A stretch of 64,000 nucleotides of DNA, taken from assembly GCF_013868415.1 (NCBI RefSeq), contig NZ_JACEMT010000054.1, positions 1,068-65,067 of the forward strand, written 5' to 3'. Below are positions 59,555 to 64,000 of this stretch, piece after piece. The notes below the pieces were generated by a model. It did no database searches and was not told the origin of the DNA. It saw nothing but the letters and a program-made list of their open reading frames with translations. This stretch comes from Marinobacterium marinum (lineage in GTDB: Bacteria > Pseudomonadota > Gammaproteobacteria > Pseudomonadales > Balneatricaceae). Every line of letters begins with the position of its first letter. The stretch's first letter is position 1. Made by a program: the position numbers and the translations under genes.

Positions 59555-60755
59555 CCTGCTGCGCTTCAATCTGCGCCTGCTGACCGGGCAATGGTTCCGC
59601 ACCCTGATGATCCTGCTGGCGACAGCAGTCGGTGTCGCTGCGGTACTGCTGCTGACCGGAATGGGCGAAGGCGCTCGCCGTTTCGTGCTGGACGAGTTCA
59701 ATCTGCTGGGAAACGATGTCCTGATCATTCTGCCCGGCCGCAAGGAAACGACCGGCGGCATCCCTCCCCTGACCGGCGAAGGCACCCGGGACCTGACACT
59801 GGCTGATGCCGAAGCAGTGCTTGGCCTGCCCGGCGTTCAGGCCGTGGCCCCCCTGATCGTGGGACTGGCTCAGGTGGAAGCCGAAGGCCGCAACCGAGAA
59901 CTCGTGGTAGTGGGAACCAGTACCGAACTGTTCCGCATGCGCCAACTAGAGGCCGGACAAGGACAAATCCTGCCCGACACGCCTCTGGACCGCGCCGAAC
60001 CGGTGTGCGTCATCGGCTCCAAGGTCAAGCAGGCCCTGTTCGAACAGCAACCGGCTCTGGGCCAATGGCTTCGGACCGGTGATCGACGATGCCGGGTCAT
60101 TGGCGTGCTGGACGCGCGCGGCGTATCACTGGGCACTGATCTCAGTGATGCCGTGTTGATTCCCGTTGCCAGCGCCCAACAGCTATTCAACACCCAGGGG
60201 CTCTTTCGACTGTTTGTTCAAGTCCGGCATATTGATCTGGTGGATACACTGAAACCGGCCATTCTCGATCTTGTTCAGGCCCGTCATCAGGGCGAACGCG
60301 ATATCACCCTGATCACCCAGGACAGCCTGCTGGGCGTGTTTGACGACATTCTCCAACTGCTGACACTGGCCGTTGGCGCCATCGCCGCCATTAGCCTGGT
60401 GGTAGCCGGGATTCTGATCATGAACATTACCCTGATCAGCGTCAGCCAGCGCACCCCTGAAATCGGCCTGCTCAAGGCACTGGGGGCCAGCGAACGCCAA
60501 GTGCACCGTATTTTCCTCAGCGAAGCCCTGATGATGACCTTTATCGGCGCCATGCTGGGCGTGCTGCTGGGCTATGGACTCCTTTTGGGCGGTCATTGGA
60601 TCTGGCCACAGTTTCCGGTCTCCGTACCCTTGTGGGCACTGCTGGGCGCTATTCTGCTGGCCAACAGCGTCGCTCTGATATTCGCTTGGCTGCCGGCACG
60701 CAAGGCGGCCCGACTCCCCCCAGTGCTGGCCTTGAAGGGGGAAACCGATGCGTAG
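59541..60755 (+). CDS. FtsX-family permease 1 of MacAB-like exporter
   Basis: Permease of 404 residues: one N-terminal membrane segment (about 21-43), a large periplasmic MacB_PCD domain, then three segments at the C-terminus with the FtsX pattern (RTPEIGLLKALGASERQV). The ATG at 59541 has GAGG upstream and overlaps the ATPase end by 14 nt. It has a paralog directly behind it, so the pair may form a heterodimer. Confidence 0.92.
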   Translation: MLGADLLRFNLRLLTGQWFRTLMILLATAVGVAAVLLLTGMGEGARRFVLDEFNLLGNDVLIILPGRKETTGGIPPLTGEGTRDLTLADAEAVLGLPGVQAVAPLIVGLAQVEAEGRNRELVVVGTSTELFRMRQLEAGQGQILPDTPLDRAEPVCVIGSKVKQALFEQQPALGQWLRTGDRRCRVIGVLDARGVSLGTDLSDAVLIPVASAQQLFNTQGLFRLFVQVRHIDLVDTLKPAILDLVQARHQGERDITLITQDSLLGVFDDILQLLTLAVGAIAAISLVVAGILIMNITLISVSQRTPEIGLLKALGASERQVHRIFLSEALMMTFIGAMLGVLLGYGLLLGGHWIWPQFPVSVPLWALLGAILLANSVALIFAWLPARKAARLPPVLALKGETDA

Positions 60756-61944
60756 CGCCGACTATATCCGCCTGACTCTGACCAGCCTTCGTGCCAGCCG
60801 CATGCGCAGCGCCCTGACCATACTCGGCATCGCCATCGGCATTTGCGCTGTGGTGCTGCTCACTACACTGGGCACGGGGCTGCGCCTGTACGTGCTGGAA
60901 AACTTTTCTCAATTTGGCAGCCGCATTATCGCGATCAACCCGGGCAAAACACAAACCGGCGGTGTAGGCGGCCTGCTGTCCAGCACACGGCCACTTCTGG
61001 TCGAAGATGCCTGGAGCCTGCAGCAGCTGCCTTATGTCGAATATGTTGTGCCCGTCGTGCAGGGCAGTGGCGCGATCGAATACGGTCGGCGCGTACGCTA
61101 CACCGATATTATCGGTAGCGGCAGCGACATGGCCGCCGCCTGGCGCTTTGAGGTATCGCGAGGACGCTCCCTCCCCGATGGACGGGACGGATACCCACCT
61201 CCCTGGGCCGTACTGGGATACAAGGTCAAACATGAGCTGTTTGGTGACAGCAATGCCCTTGGCCGGTTTATCCGCGTAGGGGGCGAACGCTACCGGGTGG
61301 TGGGCATCATGGCTGAAAAAGGCCAAATGCTGGGCTTTGATCTGGATGATATCGTGTATATCCCCGTCGAGCGGGCACTGAGCCTGTTCAACCGGACCGG
61401 CGTGATGGAGATCGACGTCACCTACCGCCCCGGCACCACCGCCCAGGAGATGGCGGAACGGGTGCGCCAGCGACTGATCGCCCGCCACGGCGTCGAGGAC
61501 TTCTCGCTGGTCACCCAGGACGAGATGCTGCAGAGCCTCGACCGCATCCTGGCCATACTGACCGTGGCGATCGGCGGGCTGGGCGGGATTTCACTGGTGG
61601 TCGGCGCCATCGGCATCGTCACCATCATGGTCACCACCGTGCATGAGCGCCGTGCCGAGATCGGCCTGTTCCGGGCGATCGGCGCCACTCGCCGCCAGGT
61701 AATGTGGCTGTTCCTCGGCGAAGCGATCCTGCTGGCGCTGATCGGCGGCCTGGTCGGCATCCTGATCAGCGGCCTGGCACTGGGCCTGCTGGCACTGGCG
61801 ATGCCCGACCTGCCAATCCAGCTCGATCCATTCTATCTGCTGCTGGCACTGCTGCTGTCGGCGCTGGTGGGGCTGATATCAGGCGTACTGCCCGCCCGCC
61901 GCGCCGCCGGGCTCAACCCGGTGCTGGCACTGCAGAGCGAGTAG
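60748..61944 (+). CDS. FtsX-family permease 2 of MacAB-like exporter
   Basis: Paralog of the preceding gene, 398 residues with the same layout: one N-terminal segment, periplasmic domain, then three segments with RRAEIGLFRAIGATRRQV. It overlaps permease 1 by 8 nt, with GGGGG about 6 nt upstream. Base composition shifts inside the gene: by hand count about 57% GC in 61201-61380 and 68% in 61381-61920, while the sequence after it is about 47%. This suggests recombination inside the gene; the frame stays open. Confidence 0.92.
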   Translation: MRSADYIRLTLTSLRASRMRSALTILGIAIGICAVVLLTTLGTGLRLYVLENFSQFGSRIIAINPGKTQTGGVGGLLSSTRPLLVEDAWSLQQLPYVEYVVPVVQGSGAIEYGRRVRYTDIIGSGSDMAAAWRFEVSRGRSLPDGRDGYPPPWAVLGYKVKHELFGDSNALGRFIRVGGERYRVVGIMAEKGQMLGFDLDDIVYIPVERALSLFNRTGVMEIDVTYRPGTTAQEMAERVRQRLIARHGVEDFSLVTQDEMLQSLDRILAILTVAIGGLGGISLVVGAIGIVTIMVTTVHERRAEIGLFRAIGATRRQVMWLFLGEAILLALIGGLVGILISGLALGLLALAMPDLPIQLDPFYLLLALLLSALVGLISGVLPARRAAGLNPVLALQSE

Positions 61945-62411
61945 GTTGGGTACAACCAATGGGGTGGGTTGGTCCATAGCGGACCTTAGACTGCTCTGTG
62001 GCCACCGAAACAGCACAGTAGTGGTGGGAAGACAAACTTTGTGGGGATCAGCAAGAGAGCCCATTGTCAGATAGAGATATCAACACCAGTAAAACCTGCT
62101 CTGTTTTGCGACCTTCGAGGTCAATGGCCCTATTAGGAACTGGTGTGCGCATACATTGTGGGTTAGGAGATAGCGTCTCCATCAAAAAACCGAATATACC
62201 TACGCGCCCACTCTGATAAACAGCTGACTTGCTACACAGGAGGAGTCCATATACAAAGCAGACATTTGCTCCAAACGTTCAGGTCGCCTTTTTGTAGCGG
62301 AGCGGGAAAAGTCATCCGTGTGACGCGTCTTGTTTACTTGATTCATCGTGTTTAACCACGAACGGTTGATACCTTCTATAGTTGGGTTAACTCCTTATTG
62401 GGAATTCCAAG
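61945..62411. other. Gene-free low-GC region between exporter and nhaA
   Basis: About 470 nt with no convincing gene, RNA or terminator. It holds small hairpins (GGTCC/GGACC near 61970, GGAGA/TCTCC near 62165) without T-runs. Composition (about 47% GC in a sampled line) differs sharply from the 68% segment just left. It may be a recombination junction or remnant of a lost gene. Confidence 0.5.
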
Positions 62412-63767
62412 GTGGCCAGGCAACAACATCAGCAAGATCATACGGAAGACACACGGTTACCAACGGAATTTCTCGACCGGCTGACGAAACCGTTTGTGCG
62501 TTTCTTGCAGATTCAGTCTGCAAGCGGAGCCATACTTTTGTTTTTTACTATTGCCGCACTGGTTCTGTCTAACTCACCCTGGGCGGGGCCGTTTGAGCAC
62601 TTCTGGGAAACATCATTAGGCTTTCAGTTTGGCACGTTCGAGTTTGCCCGTTCACTGCGCGAATGGATCAACGATAGTTTGATGACGCTGTTTTTCTTTC
62701 TTGTCGCCTTGGAGCTTAAACGCGAGCTGGTACTCGGAGAGTTGAACAGACCTGGAGCAGCGGCTTTATCAATTTCAGCCGCTTTGGGCGGTATGATCGT
62801 CCCGGCCTTGATTTACGTTGTACTGCAATCAGGACAACCCGGACAGCATGGGTGGGGTACTGTCATGGCCACTGATACGGCGTTTGTGATCGGTTGCCTG
62901 GCACTGATTGGTCCTCGAGTTGCTAAAAGCTTACGCGTATTCATGTTGTCTTTGGCGATCTTTGATGATATCGGTGCCATTCTTGTCGTGGCTATTGGCT
63001 ACAGCAGCAGTATTGACTGGAGTGCATTGGTAGTTGCTGCACTTGGAATGTTGATAATACGTGCCATGGCTGCACTCGGCTTTCGCGGTTTTCCGCTCTA
63101 TTTTTTGGTGGGTGGGCTTACCTGGCTGGCAGTCGATTCGTCCGGTATCCACGCGACTATCACTGGCGTGATATTTGGTTTGATGACACCTGCCCGCCGC
63201 TGGGTCAGTGATAAGCGTTTATATGCAATATTGAGCCAGGTTGTTGCACATCCAGTCAGCAGCGAAAGCAGTCTGGCTACAAAAGATAGACATACCTTAC
63301 AGGTTGCAGAGGTTGCGGCCCGAGAGTCGCTTTCGCCAGTTGAGCGTCTGGAGATCAGGCTACATCCTTGGGTGGGTTTCGTCATTATGCCCCTCTTCGC
63401 ATTTGCCAATGCCGGGTTGACGCTGACGTTGGATGACCTTGACATTTCTGTCACTCTGGCCGTTTTTTCTGGTTTCGTACTGGGCAAGCCGGTTGGCATC
63501 CTGTTGTTTTGTTGGCTTGCCATACGTTTACATATTGCAACTCGGCCCCAGGAGCTCAGCTGGCGTTTACTGGCTGGCGGCAGCTTACTCGCAGGAATCG
63601 GGTTCACCATGGCGCTATTTATTGCGAATATGTCTTTCGGCAACAGCCTGATTGACAGTGCCAAGCTGGGTATTTTCCTCGCATCCCTCTTTTCAGCAGT
63701 GGCGGGCATTGCCTTCTTAATGTGGTTGCCTGCATCTGGGGCAACGCGTGAAGCGGCTCACGAATGA
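62412..63767 (+). CDS. nhaA: NhaA-type Na+/H+ antiporter
   Basis: Electrogenic antiporter exporting one Na+ for two H+. The 451-residue protein has about 12 membrane segments and the transport-site pair Asp185-Asp186 in AIFDDIGAI, matching Asp163-Asp164 of E. coli, and a family-typical ATDTAFVIGCLALIG. It is about 60 residues longer than E. coli NhaA, mostly in an N-terminal extension and a loop near 270-310. The start is GTG with GGGA about 8 nt upstream. Its GC content (43-50% in sampled lines) is well below that of the core genes, which suggests acquisition. Confidence 0.93.
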   Translation: MARQQHQQDHTEDTRLPTEFLDRLTKPFVRFLQIQSASGAILLFFTIAALVLSNSPWAGPFEHFWETSLGFQFGTFEFARSLREWINDSLMTLFFFLVALELKRELVLGELNRPGAAALSISAALGGMIVPALIYVVLQSGQPGQHGWGTVMATDTAFVIGCLALIGPRVAKSLRVFMLSLAIFDDIGAILVVAIGYSSSIDWSALVVAALGMLIIRAMAALGFRGFPLYFLVGGLTWLAVDSSGIHATITGVIFGLMTPARRWVSDKRLYAILSQVVAHPVSSESSLATKDRHTLQVAEVAARESLSPVERLEIRLHPWVGFVIMPLFAFANAGLTLTLDDLDISVTLAVFSGFVLGKPVGILLFCWLAIRLHIATRPQELSWRLLAGGSLLAGIGFTMALFIANMSFGNSLIDSAKLGIFLASLFSAVAGIAFLMWLPASGATREAAHE

Positions 63768-63973
63768 GAGCGTCCCATTAGAGCGCGGCCGCTTGGCAAT
63801 AGCGTTTACTGCTAGACTCAAGCTAAATGCCTGCAGCCTTGTTTGTGACCTCACTCAGACACCACTTCGGATAGGACGAGGTGTTTGGGAACACCATCGA
63901 CAGCGAACCTCCACTGAGGTTTGCGGCCAAGAGCATCGCCGGCACGGCTGAAATAATCAGAGAGGGCAAGGCA
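63768..63973 (+). other. Leader with two tandem hairpins before the last gene
   Basis: No gene of its own (a 67-codon frame crossing the nhaA end looks like chance). Two perfect hairpins lie at 63880-63895 (GGTGTT/AACACC) and 63906-63921 (AACCTC/GAGGTT), each with a 4-nt loop. They have no T-run, so are not obvious terminators; they may structure the leader of the next gene. Confidence 0.45.
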
Positions 63974-64000
63974 ATGGCAACAAATAACCAAAGTAGCCCC
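63974..64000 (+). CDS. Start of an unidentified gene (cut by window edge)
   Basis: An ATG at 63974 is preceded by GAGAGGG about 8-10 nt upstream and opens MATNNQSSP to the window edge, nine codons. Too short to assign a family. Confidence 0.45.

Noticed and set aside
63748-63951. 67-codon frame after nhaA
   Set aside because: Overlaps the nhaA end and the hairpins; no ribosome site or domain.
63768-63973. Known riboswitch (guanidine-II or nhaA-I type)
   Set aside because: The loops lack the ACGR of guanidine-II RNAs, and nhaA-I RNAs lie upstream of nhaA, not downstream; I cannot support a class.

Overview
The window is the chromosome of a gammaproteobacterium of about 57% GC, most like the marine Oceanospirillales or pseudomonad side of the class. 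The signs are the gene order trmJ-cysE-iscRSUA-hscBA-fdx-iscX, the block nnr-tsaE-amiB-mutL-miaA-hfq-hflX-hflK-hflC-hisZ-purA (short-HisG/HisZ type), rhdA next to psd, and RodZ, BamB, LptFG and HscBA. I cannot fix the genus. Nearly everything is vertically inherited core genome. The only mobile element recognised is one IS481-type insertion, and the right end changes base composition abruptly.

Layout. 1-1002: 5' part of a 16S rRNA gene (minus strand) with leader, boxA and two tandem rrn-type promoters. 1018-9910 (minus): ndk-rlmN-pilF-rodZ-hisS-yfgM-bamB-der-murI, mostly tightly spaced or overlapping; ispG, usual between rodZ and hisS, is absent. 10038-15539 (minus): complete isc iron-sulfur operon with an IscR-type promoter and a terminator. 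15605-17216 (minus): cysE and trmJ. 17345-18160 (plus): suhB with a degenerate active site. About 18254-19391: IS481-like element between the suhB and purA terminators. 19788-32405 (minus): purA, hisZ, hflCK, hflX, hfq, miaA, mutL, amiB, tsaE, nnr.

32478-41220: queG, orn, rsgA, an HDOD signalling protein, rhdA, psd, ygfZ and two lipoproteins (one FlgO-like). 41282-44717 (minus): ung, lysS and a prfB without the programmed frameshift. 44916-53338: nhaD with cytochrome b561, cytochrome c', an MFS carrier, flavodoxin, phasin, glyoxalase I, a Sel1 protein, a TsuA-like thiosulfate transporter and an RDD protein. 53360-57674: lptG-lptF divergent from pepA-holC. 57741-61944: a MacAB-like export operon. 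62412-64000: nhaA and the first codons of another gene.

Linked themes: ribosome and RNA metabolism (rrn, SuhB, Der, RlmN, TrmJ, HflX, RsgA, Hfq, MiaA, TsaE, QueG, Orn, PrfB, LysS); iron-sulfur and sulfur handling (Isc, CysE, YgfZ, RhdA, TsuA); envelope building (MurI, BamB, LptFG, AmiB, RodZ, Psd); sodium/proton homeostasis (NhaD, NhaA). I found no convincing new system. The best leads are the degenerate SuhB, the three-step composition change at 61.4-62 kb, the nhaD-cytochrome b561 gene pair, the hairpin-preceded hisZ and flavodoxin genes, and the frameshift-free prfB.
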